From: Symsagittifera roscoffensis
Lineage: Eukaryota > Xenacoelomorpha > Acoela > Convolutidae
Direction of reading: 5' to 3'
Assembly: GCF_963678635.1 (NCBI RefSeq)
Contig: NC_087063.1
Coordinates: 9,582,386-9,646,385, forward strand
Length of the DNA stretch: 64,000 nucleotides
The first letter of the stretch is position 1. Each line of letters opens with the position of its first letter. The position numbers and the translations under genes are program-made. This document shows, one piece after another, positions 32,642 to 43,580 of this stretch. The notes beneath the pieces were generated by a model. The model was not told where the DNA came from and did no database searches. It worked only from the letters and a program-made list of their open reading frames with translations.

Positions 32642-32994
32642 AACAAATATTTGTTGTTACATAACGAGGGGATGGAAAAATGGAAATAGCGCATAAAATA
32701 AGTCAAATGTCTTCAGTTTCCAGTTTTTCACTATAGTACAAAACACTCTGTAAAGAAAACCGAAATCCAAGAAAACCGAAACTTCCATGAAAACCGAAGT
32801 CAAATTTACCTCTTCTGTACATGTTTTCTTGGTTAATCAGCCTTGGTTACTCTTGAGTTCTAAATTAAATCATTGCACGTGCAACTCTGGAATCGCAATA
32901 ATGCATTTCCCAATTTATAAGCAGTAAAAATTTTGAAAACCTATAAAAATCTAGGAAAAATGTTTAATATCAAGCAGTTTCAACAAAAAATTAC

Positions 32995-33076
32995 GGGCGT
33001 TCTCATCATCATTATCATCAGATTGCACCATCCTCCTCGGGAATTCCGTTCCCACGAAACGGTAGTCATTGATAAA
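32995..33076 (-). CDS. Candidate coding exon (host gene, 5'-most seen)
   Basis: A minus-strand frame reads 27 codons plus one base before a C|GTAATT donor, including NDYRFVGTEFPRRM and an acidic run SDDNDDEN. GC and codon variety exceed the surroundings. The acceptor (GGAAGCAG) lacks a good pyrimidine tract, and a competing frame is also open on the left half. The single trailing base completes the first codon of exon 27728-27926. Without the donor the frame continues to a TAG at 32951-32953. Unrecognised product; moderate to low confidence. Confidence 0.35.
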
Positions 33077-33237
33077 CTGCTTCCATTATCGAGGTTATTG
33101 CGCTCTTCTGAGTAATAGCGAAACTCTGGCGTTTTTTTTGTCGTTGTCAATCAAATTCTAGGCCTTGTCAAACCAAAAAGTTTTTCTTCGACCTTCGCCT
33201 ACCTTTTCAATATTTCCTATTGTGTTCTGATCTAGGT

Positions 33238-33390
33238 TTTTTTCTTTTGCCCCACCTCAAATAAACATCATTTAATGATGTAACGAGGGTTAAAATCATT
33301 TTTCTCTACCCCAACCTCACATAAACATCATTTAATGATGTAACGAGGGGTTTAGTGAGAAAAATATGTGTGTTATAGCTGAATGAGATC
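33238..33390. repeat. Tandem pair of MITE end fragments
   Basis: The block CCCCA(A)CCTCA..ATAAACATCATTT AATGATGTAACGAGG occurs twice, about 66 bp apart, and resembles the left end of family A without its terminus. Confidence 0.6.
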
Positions 33391-33500
33391 ATGAATCCTT
33401 GGCTCTTTTTCCTTTTCCTCCCACCTCGTATGAGCATCAATTTTACGAGGTAATGAGTTGTTTTACAAGGTTAACTATGGAAACCAAATATGTTTGTCAT

Positions 33501-33698
33501 GGACTCTTTCTCCTTTTCCCCCACCTCGCACGAGCATCAATTTTATGATCTAACGACTGGTTTTACAATGTTGAATATGAAGACAAAATATGTTTGTCAT
33601 AAGCTAATCAGTCTGCATGTCAATTTTCACGACAAAAGGACAATGTGAACACTTTTTTTACTTATGAAAATTTGCAGGTGGGGGAAGGAAAAAGAGCC
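33501..33698. mobile_element. Family A MITE nested in the outer copy (left)
   Basis: GACTCTTTCTCCTTTTCCCC to GGAAGGAAAAAGAGCC, with exact 8-bp duplication TTGTCATG at 33493-33500 and 33699-33706. The target lies in the TTTGTC(A/G)TG block of the outer element. Confidence 0.92.
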
Positions 33699-33806
33699 TT
33701 GTCATGGCCCGATTAGTCCGCATGCCAGTTTTCTTGTTAATCGGTTGGTGGGAACAGTAATTTTACTTGTAAAAAATTGCAAGTGGGGGAAAAAAGAAAA
33801 AGAGCC

Positions 33807-34018
33807 GGCTCTTTTTCCTTTTCCCCACCACCTCACACGAACTTCAATGTATTTTTGTAACGAGAGGTTTTACGAGGTTAAGTATGAAGTCCAAATATGT
33901 TTGTCGTGCCCTTATTAGTCTGTACGTAAGTTTTCATAATAATCGGATCTGGTCAACAATGTGGTCAACAAATTTACTTTTAAAAATTTGCAGGTGGGGG
34001 GGGGAAGGAAAAAGAGCC
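33807..34018. mobile_element. Family A MITE inserted at the very end of the outer copy
   Basis: Termini GGCTCTTTTTCCTTTTCCCC and GGAAGGAAAAAGAGCC. The 8-bp duplication is AAAGAGCC (33799-33806 and 34019-34026), which is the outer element's own terminal sequence. Confidence 0.92.
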
Positions 34019-34035
34019 AAAGAGCCAAATCCTTT

Positions 34036-34083
34036 TTCATAACAATCACTCATTTGCAGGTGGGCGGGGGGAGGAAAAAAACC
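34036..34083. mobile_element. Right-end relic of another family A MITE
   Basis: CATAACAATC..ATTTGCAGGTGGGCGG and GGAGGAAAAAAACCC match a decayed family A right end. The left half is absent. Confidence 0.55.
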
Positions 34084-34130
34084 CGATCTACTATCCTCTT
34101 TGTTTCCTACCCGGGTCGAAATTGTGATTT

Positions 34131-34385
34131 TATGTTCAGACCGTGTGGACTAAGAGAATCATGTTTCAGACTGTGTAGCCTGAAGGTATCCTGTTTAAGA
34201 CCATGTGGATCAAAATAACCTTGAAATAGACCCTGAGGCCAAAGGAAGTCGAATTCAGAACGTATGGCCCGAAGTAAGTGGAATTCAGACCGTGTGGTCC
34301 AGTTTTAGGTTTTTTGGACCAAAAGATTTCGAAACAAGACCGTGTGGACCATTTAACCATGCTTAAGACCAAGAGGTCCATTAAA
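34131..34385. repeat. 30-bp minisatellite, subtype 1
   Basis: The phrase GACCGTGTGGACC or variants starts at about 34139, 34169, 34199, 34229, 34259, 34288, 34317, 34338 and 34367, mostly 29-30 bp apart, with AAGRAATC/TGTTTCA-like spacers between. Confidence 0.8.
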
Positions 34386-34611
34386 TATTTGGGTTCACAA
34401 AAAAATCTGTTCGGATTATTAATACCGAGAGAAATAGGGGTGAAAGCTGCGAGAGTGTCAAAACCTAGTTACAAAAATGCGATACTACCAAAAATTTGGG
34501 TTCACGCTGCGATAACAAAAAATGACTGTATATTCATCGAATTACGGTTTTGTTTGTCTGAAAATTTTCGGTATGTATGTAGCTTGGTCCAGTTGCTCGT
34601 TTAAGTTTCGG

Positions 34612-34910
34612 CCGGCTCGACTACATTTGGCATGCTTCGAGCGTGCTCGTCCAAAGAAAACGTGGTCGACCGTTTTTGACTCAAGCGAGTTATGTTTTGA
34701 CCGTGCACGGCCGAAAAACATGTGCTCGACCGCATTCGACCCGAGGTAAACATGTTTCGACCGTGTTCGACCAGAAATAAATGTGCATGAACCAACCAAA
34801 AAAGTGTTCAACCTGCTCGACCAAAAAGCGTGCTTGAACCCAAGCAAGATATGTTTCGACCGTGCTCGACCGTCAACCAACTGTGATTGACCGTATTCGA
34901 CTTTCGAATA
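34612..34910. repeat. 28-30-bp minisatellite, subtype 2
   Basis: Units built on GACCGTGCTCGACC followed by AAAA...ACATGTTTC recur to about 34905, often 29-30 bp apart with some shortened units. The unit is related to subtype 1 (GACCGTG-xxx-GACC...CATGTTTC). The ORFs found here are read through the repeat and are not genes. Confidence 0.78.
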
Positions 34911-36937
34911 GCAAGAGTTATCCAAAGTTAAACGTTATAAATTATGCTTTTCGAGTATTATCTTATGAGTTTTTTTAATCAAAATGAAAAAAATAGTATA
35001 AAGTATTTAACTCACAAAACTCGCGCACGAGCTTAGAGACTCATTGAGCCGAGACTCTAGAAAACCTAAAACTAGGATAAGGGTAGTAATACTTATGAAG
35101 AAAAGATTACATGTAATTTGGAATTACCTATCGGATAACAGTACTTAGTTAGTTACTTTTGTTTACAAAACACGTTTAAATTAAATTGTTTTAAGTTGTC
35201 ATGTAGCAACTTGATTGAGGATAAATGGTGTAATTTTTTTTGTTCTTTATCTGAACGACCTATACAGAATTTTTGTTCCGCTTATTCGTTTAAAATTTTT
35301 CGTCGTTTAGAAAACTGAGGGGGTCACAATGTTGAACTTTCTTTTAAAAATTAGTTCTGAATATCCGTTTTTGCAATTGAAAAAATTTCTTTGCTTGATA
35401 TATTAAGCCATTAAACCGGGTTCATTTTTACAAACAGTATCAACATGCTCTTGAAAGGTCGAATCATTGTCTTTTACGACACCCAAATTTTGAATTAATC
35501 TACATAGTCCTTTTTTAAGAAATCACTTTGCCTTTTTTGTTTTTCGTCCGAAGTGAGCTACTTGAAAACTTTTGTATTGAGAGTTTTGTTTTTATGGCTT
35601 TTCACCACAAGTCTATTTTTTCCTTTTTTCTTTCAATTTTTTTTACTACACTCTTGTACTAGCTTTCGTAAGTGCAAAATAGCATTTTGTCAACCGCGAA
35701 AAGACATTTTGAGTTTATACGAAGTTCATTTATATATAGTAGAAACAGCAGCGATTAAGTACAGAGCCCTGTGGATACGTATTGATAAAAATTAGTACTG
35801 TTGATCTCTCCATGTTTTTTTGTTTCTTTTTCCGGGCGCAGTGATTCCTGTAGACTTAATGTCCACTGAAAATAAGATAGTAATAAATATATAAATTTTC
35901 AACTCTCGGAGAAATTTAGTGTTTTTTCTTGCGTCCTGGACGGCGTTGGGCTCCATTTGAACAATTTTTTGAGTGATATGATTGCATTAAGTTTTAAGTT
36001 TATAAGCGAAAAAATTTTTTCTATAATTTTGATTGTACATGTAACCTCCGTTCTGGTTTCTATAAACTTCGAACTTTCTGAAAAGAGCATAATTTTTTAC
36101 GAATAGTATCATTACCATGGCAAGTACAAGGAGATATCTTTAACGATAAGGGTTTCTTCAAAAAACAAGATGCAGCCGCTGGCTTAGTTAAGTTAATTTT
36201 CCGGAACAATGTTTTTATTAAAAAATGATCAAAATCTCAAAGATTGTGTGTTTTTTATATTGCTATATTTTTTTCACAAAACTTTGGTCGTAGCGATTGA
36301 TGCAGAATACTTTCTGCCACCAATCCTTTTGATTGAATTTTTAGTTTCATGTTTGACAGGGTATTTTTGGGAAAATACGAAAATGACATCCTTTAAGTTT
36401 TGACATTTTGAAAAGTGTTTTTGATCGTCATTTGAATTGAAAAATTTAGGGCTTAGCGATTTTTACAGGGCAAATCCCCCTAACGTATTCTTTCTTTTGA
36501 ACCCTTCATAAAAAAATTGGCAGGGTAGTTCAGAATTGTCCCCAACTAAAATCAAATCCATTACAGTTTCATTAAATTCGTTCCATCAAACAGGAAATTT
36601 CTCATTGTTCTCCTCTTTTCATAGCTAACACGCTTTTTAGTGGGTCAATGATGCTTCATTTTTTTTAACCAGATTTTTCTAAAAAAAAAATTCTTCCAAA
36701 TCAATTTTCAAATATGGGCAATGCTTTGTATACAATAAAAAAATTGCTTGCCATAAAATTTGCCTGTATGGAAAAGTGATTATCATGCAGTTTACAGTAC
36801 AGTACGGAAAGCTATTTGATGATTGATGAAATGGAGAAAAGCGTTGTTGGGTCGCCTAGGGCTGGACATTAGAACACTGTGGCGCTCTGGTAGTGGTGCC
36901 CAGCATTCATATAACTTTTGATTAAAACCGCGCGTTC
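34911..36937. other. AT-rich DNA, no supported gene
   Basis: Two weak coding hints lie on the minus strand near 35829-35956: an ATG in fair context starting MEPNAVQDARKNTKF, and an open stretch after a good TTATTTTCAG acceptor at 35866. Their phases do not agree, so I do not call an exon. Plus-strand ORFs at 35553-35795 and 36209-36403 are Phe-rich and unsupported. Confidence 0.3.
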
Positions 36938-37030
36938 ATAGCTTAATGGGCGCTGTAAATCATTGCTTGTTTAAGTCATACCTTAATTTAAGTCAAAAAC
37001 TAATTAAGTCATAGCTTAATGGGCGCTGTA
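36938..37030 (+). repeat. Duplicated A-box-like motif
   Basis: ATAGCTTAATGGGCGCTGTA occurs exactly at 36938-36957 and 37011-37030. The core TAGCTTAATGGG resembles a tRNA A-box and GGTTGAGGCCTCC downstream of the second copy (near 37063) is a weak B-box. This could be a decayed tRNA-derived SINE. Confidence 0.35.
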
Positions 37031-37480
37031 TCCGCTCTTGTCAACCTAGTTATAAAATCTTTGGTTGAGGCCTCCGGGATGGTTGACTATTTTTTTGGAA
37101 AAAAACTTTTTTGACTAATTCGGACTCCCGGGTTTTAAGATTTAAGATTTTGACGCGCTTTTCGACGCTGATAATGAAAAATTTTGTCACTGATAAAATT
37201 TTTCTTCGTCTTCCCGTTGCCTTCCGCAGATTAAAACTTGCAACGTGTACAGCTATGATGGAATTTCTAATCAAAATCACTTCTCATAGCTCAGCCATGT
37301 AAACTAATTTAATGGATGAAGCTTACTGGAAAATATTTCTCAACGGTCACAGTTTCTTATTGCAAGCTTCCAAAATTTGCGCCTTAGAAATCATATGCCA
37401 AATTATGAATGATGGTAACTATGGTAAAAATGCTTATAAAAGTACGTTCAATGAACAATGATATTTCGAATTAACTTTGC

Positions 37481-37674
37481 GGCTCTTTTTCCTTCCCCCC
37501 ACCTGCAAAATTTTACAAGTAAAAATTTTCTTCACATTGTTCGATTATTATGAAAATTGACAAACGAACTAATTAGATTATGACAAACACAATTGGTCTG
37601 CATAATTCGCCTTGTAAAAGCACTCGTTGCACCATAAAATTCATCTTCGTGTGTGGGGAAAAGTAAGAAGAGCC
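37481..37674. mobile_element. Family A MITE with inverted flanks
   Basis: GGCTCTTTTTCCTTCCCCCC to AAGTAAGAAGAGCC with a family A interior. The 8 bases before it (AACTTTGC) are the reverse complement of the 8 after it (GCAAAGTT). This symmetry extends outward to TCGAAT on the left and ATTCGA on the right with one mismatch region. Confidence 0.82.
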
Positions 37675-37924
37675 GCAAAGTTTATTCGACTTTTCAAAAT
37701 CAATTGTTTGCTTGAAAAACTCAAAATTTTCATCATCACCGAAATTTGTAATAAACTTAGGGGACAAAATCTTGCAAGAACTTGCCAAGAATCATAAATG
37801 AAAATACATTCCAACTTGCACGTCAGAAAATGGCGCGTGTTTTCTCCGTTATCTGTTTTTCTCTTTTTGCTTGCACTGCTGCTTAAACAAAATGAGGTGA
37901 GGTCTGTATTTAGACAACCGCGTA

Positions 37925-38080
37925 TTCATATCGTCAGTAAAAATACCGTATTATTCAATCAGAATCGAGATGAAAAAGCAAATTTACGAAATAATTTATA
38001 ATTTTTTATTCATTTCTTCTTTCTTTCGATTCTGATTGGCTAATACAGCATTTGTCTGCTGACTGACGAGTATGAAAACG
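37925..38080. repeat. Imperfect palindrome at the satellite border
   Basis: Left arm near 37925-37975 (TATCGTCAGT ... CAATCAGAATCGA) is the inverse of the right arm near 38028-38080 (TCGATTCTGATTGG ... GACTGACGAG). Arms of about 50 bp with mismatches surround an AT-rich centre. It shares the core CCAATCAGAATCGA with the palindrome at 8345-8423. Confidence 0.6.
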
Positions 38081-41000
38081 TGGTTGTCTAAATATTGCTA
38101 CGTAACCAGTGAAAATTAGTATGATTTAACTTGGTCGTGGTTTTTCGAGCAGATGAACAATGTGATTGGTTAAGTTTTTGGTCGTAGTTTATTGAACAGA
38201 TGAACAACGTGATTGGTTTTTCTCTTTTTGCTTAAACTGCTGCCTGGCGAATATTAGTATGAGTTAGTATGGTAGTAGTTTAATGCGCAGATGAACAACT
38301 TGATTGGTTAAGTTTTCGGTCGTAGCAGATGAACAACGTGATTGGTTTTTCTTTTTAAATTACACTGCTGGTTAGTGAAAATTAGTATGGTTTAGTATGG
38401 TCGCTAGTTTAATGAGCAGATGAGCAACGTGATTGGTTAAGTTTTTGGTCGTAGAGTTTTGACCAGATGAACCAAGTGATGGAATTTTCTCTTTTTGCTT
38501 AAACAGCTGCTTAGTGAAAATTAGTTTGATTTGGTATGGTCGTAGTTTAATGAGCAGATGAAAATCCTGATTGATTAAATTTTTTGCCGTAGTTTTTTGA
38601 GCAGATGAACAACGTGACTGATTTTTTTCTTTTTTTGCTTACACTGCTGCTTAGTGAAAAAAAGTATGGTTTAATATGGTCGTTACTTTAATGAGAAGAT
38701 GAGCAACGCGATTGGTTAAGTTTTTGGCCGTAGTTTATTGAGCAGATGAACCACGTGATGGATTTTTCTCTTTTTGCTTAAACTGCTGCTTAGTGAAAAT
38801 TAGTATTGTTTAATATGGTCTATAGTTTATAGAGCAGATGAGCAACGTGATTGGTTAAAATTTCGATCGTAGTTTTTTGAGCAGATGAAGCAAGTGACGG
38901 ACTTTTCTCTTTTTGCTTAAACTGCTGCTTATTGAAAATTAGTATGATTTAGAATGGTCGTAGTTTAATGAACAGATGAAAATCCTGATTGATTGAATTT
39001 TTTGCCGTAGTTTATTGAGCAGATGAACAACGTGATTGGTTTTTCTTTTTTACTTACACTGCTGGTTAGAGAAAATAAGTATGGTTTAGTATGGTCGTTA
39101 GTTTAATGAGCAGATGAGCAACGTGATTGGTTAAGTTTTTGGTCGTAGAGTTTTCAGCAGATGAACCAAGTGATGGATTTTTCTCTGTTTGCTCAAACTG
39201 CTGCTTAGTGAAAATTGGTATGATTTAGAATTGTCGTAGTTTAATGAGCAGATGAAAAACCTGATTGATTGAGTTTTTTGCCGTAGTTTATTGAGCAGTT
39301 GAACGACTTGACTGATTTTTTTTCTTTTTTTGCTTACACTGCTGCTTAGTGAAAATTTGCATGGTTTAATATGGTCGTTAGTTTAATGAGCAGATGAGCA
39401 ACGCGATTGGTTAAAATTTTGATCGTAGTTTTTTGAGCAGATGAACCAGGTGATTGAATTTTCTTTTTTTTGCTTACATTGCTGCTTAATGGAAATAAGT
39501 ATGATTTAGAATTAATGAGCAGATGAACAACTTGATTGGTTAGGTTTCTGGTCGTAGTGTATTGAGCAGTTGAACCAGGTGATGGATTTTTCTCTTTTTG
39601 CTTAAACTGCTGCCAGGTTAAAATTAGTATGACTTAAAATTGTCGTTAGTTTAATGAGCAGATGAGCAACGTGATTGGTTAATTTTTTGGTCGTAATTTA
39701 TTGAGCAGATGAACCCCGTGATGGATTTTTCTCTTTTTGCTTAAACTGCTGCTTAGTGAAAATTAGTATTTTTTTTAATTTGGTCGTTAGTTTAATGAGC
39801 AGATGAGCAACGTGATTGGTTAAAATTTTGAACGCAGTTTTTTTTAGCAGATGTACTACGTGATTGAGTTTTCTCTTTTTGCTTACACTGCTGCTTAAGG
39901 AAAGTTAGTATGATTTAGTATGGTAATAAATTAATGAGTAGATGAACAACTTGATTGGTTAGGTTTTTGGTCGTAGTTTATTCAGCAGTTGAACCACATG
40001 ATAGATTTTTCTTTTTTTGCTTAAACTGCTGCTTAGTGAAAATTAGTATGGTTTAATATGGTCGTTAGTTTGTTAGTTTAATGAGCAGATGAGCAACGTG
40101 GTTGAATTTTTTCTACTTGCTTACACTGCTGCTAAATGAAAATTAGTATGATTTAGTATGGTAGTAAAATAATGAGCAGATAGCAACGTGATTGGTTAAG
40201 TTTTTGGTCGTAGTTTATTGAGCAGATGAACCACGTGATTGAGTTTTCTCTTTTTGCTTACAATGCTGCCTAATGAAATTTAGTGTGATTTAGTATGGTA
40301 GTAAGTTAATGAGCAGGTGAAAAACTTGACTGGTTAAATTTTGATCGTTATTTTTTTGAGCAGATGAACCACGTGATGGGTTTTTCTCTTTTTGCTTAAA
40401 CTACTGCTTAGCGAAAATTAGTATGGTTTATTATGGTCGTTAGTTTACTGAACAGATGAGCAACGTGATTGCTTAAAATTTTGATCGTAGTTTTTTGAGC
40501 AGATGAACCGCCTGATTGAGTTTTCTTTTTTTGCTTGCACTGCTGCTTAATGAAAATTTGCATGGTTTAATATGGTCGTTAGTTTAATGAGCAGATGAGC
40601 AACGCGATTGGTTAAAATTTTGATCGTAGTTTTTTGAGCAGATGAACCAGGTGATTGAATTTTCTTTTTTTTGCTTACATTGCTGCTTAATGGAAATAAG
40701 TATGATTTAGAATTAATGAGCAGATGAACAACTTGATTGGTTAAGTTTTTGGTCGTAGTGTATTGAGCAGATGAACCAGGTGATGGATTTTTCTCTTTTT
40801 GCTTAAACTGCTGCTTAGTGAAAATTAGTATGGTTTAATATGGTCGTTAGTTTAATGAGCAGATGAGCAACGTGATAGGTTTAAAATTTTACGCAGTTTT
40901 TTGAGCAGATCAACCACGTGATTGAATTTTTTCTACTTGCTTACACTGTTGCTAAATGAAAATTAGTATGATTTAGATGGTAGTAAAATAATGAGCAGAT

Positions 41001-43580
41001 AGCAACGTGATTGGTTAAGGTTTTGGTCGTAGTTTATTGAGCAGATGAACCACGTGATTGAGTTTTCTCTTTTTGCTTACAATGCTGCTTAATGAAATTT
41101 AGTGTGACTTAGTATGGTAGTAAGTTAATGAGTAGATGAACAACTTGATTGGTTAAATTTTGGTCGTTATTTTTTTGAGCAGATGAACCACGTGATTGAG
41201 TTTTCTCTTTTTGCTTACAATGCTGCTTAATGAAAGTTAGTATGATTTAGTATGGTAATAAATTAATGAGTAGATGAACAACTTGATTGGTTAGGTTTTT
41301 GGTCGTAGTTTATTCAGCAGTTGAACCACATGATGGATTTTTCTTTTTTTGCTTAAACTGCTGCTTAGTGAAAATGAGTATGGTTTAATATGGTCGTTAG
41401 CTTAATGAGCAGATGAGCAACGTGATAGGTTTAAAATTGTACGCAGTTTTTTGAGCAGATCAACCACGTGATTGAATTTTTTCTACTTGCTTACACTGTT
41501 GCTAAATGAAAATTAGTATGATTTAGATGGTAGTAAAATAATGAGCAGATAGCAACGTGATTGGTTAAGTTTTTGGTCGTAGTTTATTGAGCAGATGAAC
41601 CACGTGATTGAGTTTTCTCTTTTTGCTTACAATGCTGCTTAATGAAATTTAGTGTGATTTAGTATGGTAGTAAGTTAATGAGCAGATGAACAACTTGACT
41701 GGTTAAATTTTGGTCGTTATTTTTTTGAGCAGATGAACCACGTGATGGGTTTTTCTCTTTTTGCTTAAACTACTGCTTAGCGAAAATTAGTATGGTTTAT
41801 TATGGTCGTTAGTTTACTGAACAGATGAGCAACGTAATTGCTTAAAATTTTGATTGTAGTTTTTTGAGCAGATGAACCGCGTGATTGAGTTTTGTTTTTT
41901 TGCTTGCACTGCTGCTTAATGAAAATTAGTATGATTCAGTATGGCAGTAAATTAATGAGCAGATGAACAACTTGACTGGTTAAAGTTTTACTCGTAGTTT
42001 ATTGATTAGATGAACCAGTTGATGGATTTTTCTCTTTTTGCTTACACTGCTGCTTAGTGAAAATTTGCATGGTTTAATATGGTCGTTAGTTTAATGAGCA
42101 GATGAGCAACGCGATTGGTTAAAATTTTGATCGTAGTTTTTTGAGCAGATGAACCAGGTGATTGAATTTTCTTTTTTTTTGCTTACATTGCTGCTTAATG
42201 GAAATAAGTATGATTTAGAATTAATGAGCAGATGAACAACTTGATTGGTTAAGTTTTTGGTCGTAGTTTATTGAGCAGATGAACCACGTGATTGAATTTT
42301 CTTTTTTTTGCTTACATTGCTGCTTAATGGAAATAAGTATGATTTAGAATTAATGAGCAGATGAACAACTTGATTGGTTAAGTTTTTGGTCGTAGTTTAT
42401 TGAGCAGATGAACCACGTGATTGAGTTTTCTCTTTTTGCTTACAATGCTGCTTAATGAAATTTAGTGTGATTTAGTATGGTAGTAAGTTAATGAGCAGAT
42501 GAACAACTTGACTGGTTAAATTTTGGTCGTTATTTTTTTTGAGCAGATGAACCACGTGATGGGTTTTTCTCTTTTTGCTTAAACTACCGCTTAGCGAAAA
42601 TTAGTATGGTTTATTATGGTCGTTAGTTTACTGAACAGATGAGCAACGTGATTGCTTAAAATTTTGATTGTAGTTTTTTGAGCAGATGAACCGCGTGATT
42701 GAGTTTTGTTTTTTTGCTTGCACTGCTGCTTAATGAAAATTAGTATGATTCAGTATGGCAGTAAATTAATGAGCAGATGAACAACTTGACTGGTTAAAGT
42801 TTTACTCGTAGTTTATTGATTAGATGAGCCAGATGATGGATTTTTCTCTTTTTGCTTACACTGCTGCTTAGTGAAAATTTGCATGGTTTAATATAGTCGT
42901 TAGTTTAATGAGCAGATGAGCAACGCGATTGGTTAAAATTTTGATCGTAGTTTTTTGAGCAGATGAACCAGGTGATTGAATTTTCTTTTTTTTGCTAACA
43001 TTGCTGCTTAATGGAAATAAGTATGATTTAGAATTAATGAGCAGATGAACAACTTGATTGGTTAGGTTTGTGGTCGTAGTTTATTGAGCAGATGAGCTAC
43101 ATGATGGATTTTTCTTTTTTTTTGCTCAAACTGCTGCTTAAAGGAAATTAGTATGGTTTAATATGGTTGCTAGTTTGATGAGCAGATGAGCAAAGTGATT
43201 GGTTAAAATTTGATCGTAGTTTTTTGAGGAGATGAACCACGTGATTGAATTTTCTCTTTTTGCTTACACTGATGCTTAATGAAAATTAGTATGATTTAGT
43301 ATGGTAGTAAAATAATGAGAAGATGAACAACTTGATTGGTTAAGTTTTTGGTCGTAGTTTATTGAGCAGATGAACCACGTGATAGATTTTTCTTTTTTTG
43401 CTCAAACTGCTGCTTAAAGGAAATTAGTGTGGTTTAGTATGGTCGTAGTTTAATGAGCAGACGAACACTTTGATTGGTTAATTTTTTGGTCGTAGCTTAT
43501 TGCGCAGGTGATCAACTTAATTGGTTTTTCTCTTGTTTGCTTACACTGCTGCTTAGTGAAAATTAGTATGGCTTAGTATG

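Larger units (their letters stand above)
33401..34026. mobile_element. Family A MITE (outer) containing two further MITEs
   Basis: The outer copy starts at 33401 (GGCTCTTTTTCC). Its right end AAAAAGAGCC is split by the insertion at 33807-34018, so its last 8 bases appear at 33799-33806 and again at 34019-34026. Its own target duplication is GAATCCTT (33393-33400) against AAATCCTT (34027-34034), 7 of 8 matching. A second insertion lies at 33501-33698. Confidence 0.88.

Noticed and set aside
34522-34925. ORFs of 75-127 codons on both strands over the minisatellite
   Set aside because: They follow the 30-bp periodicity (a multiple of three keeps frames open) and have repetitive composition.
35829-35956. 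Minus-strand start codon (MEPNAVQDARK) and a downstream acceptor
   Set aside because: The reading phases of the two pieces do not agree, and the donor between them is weak.
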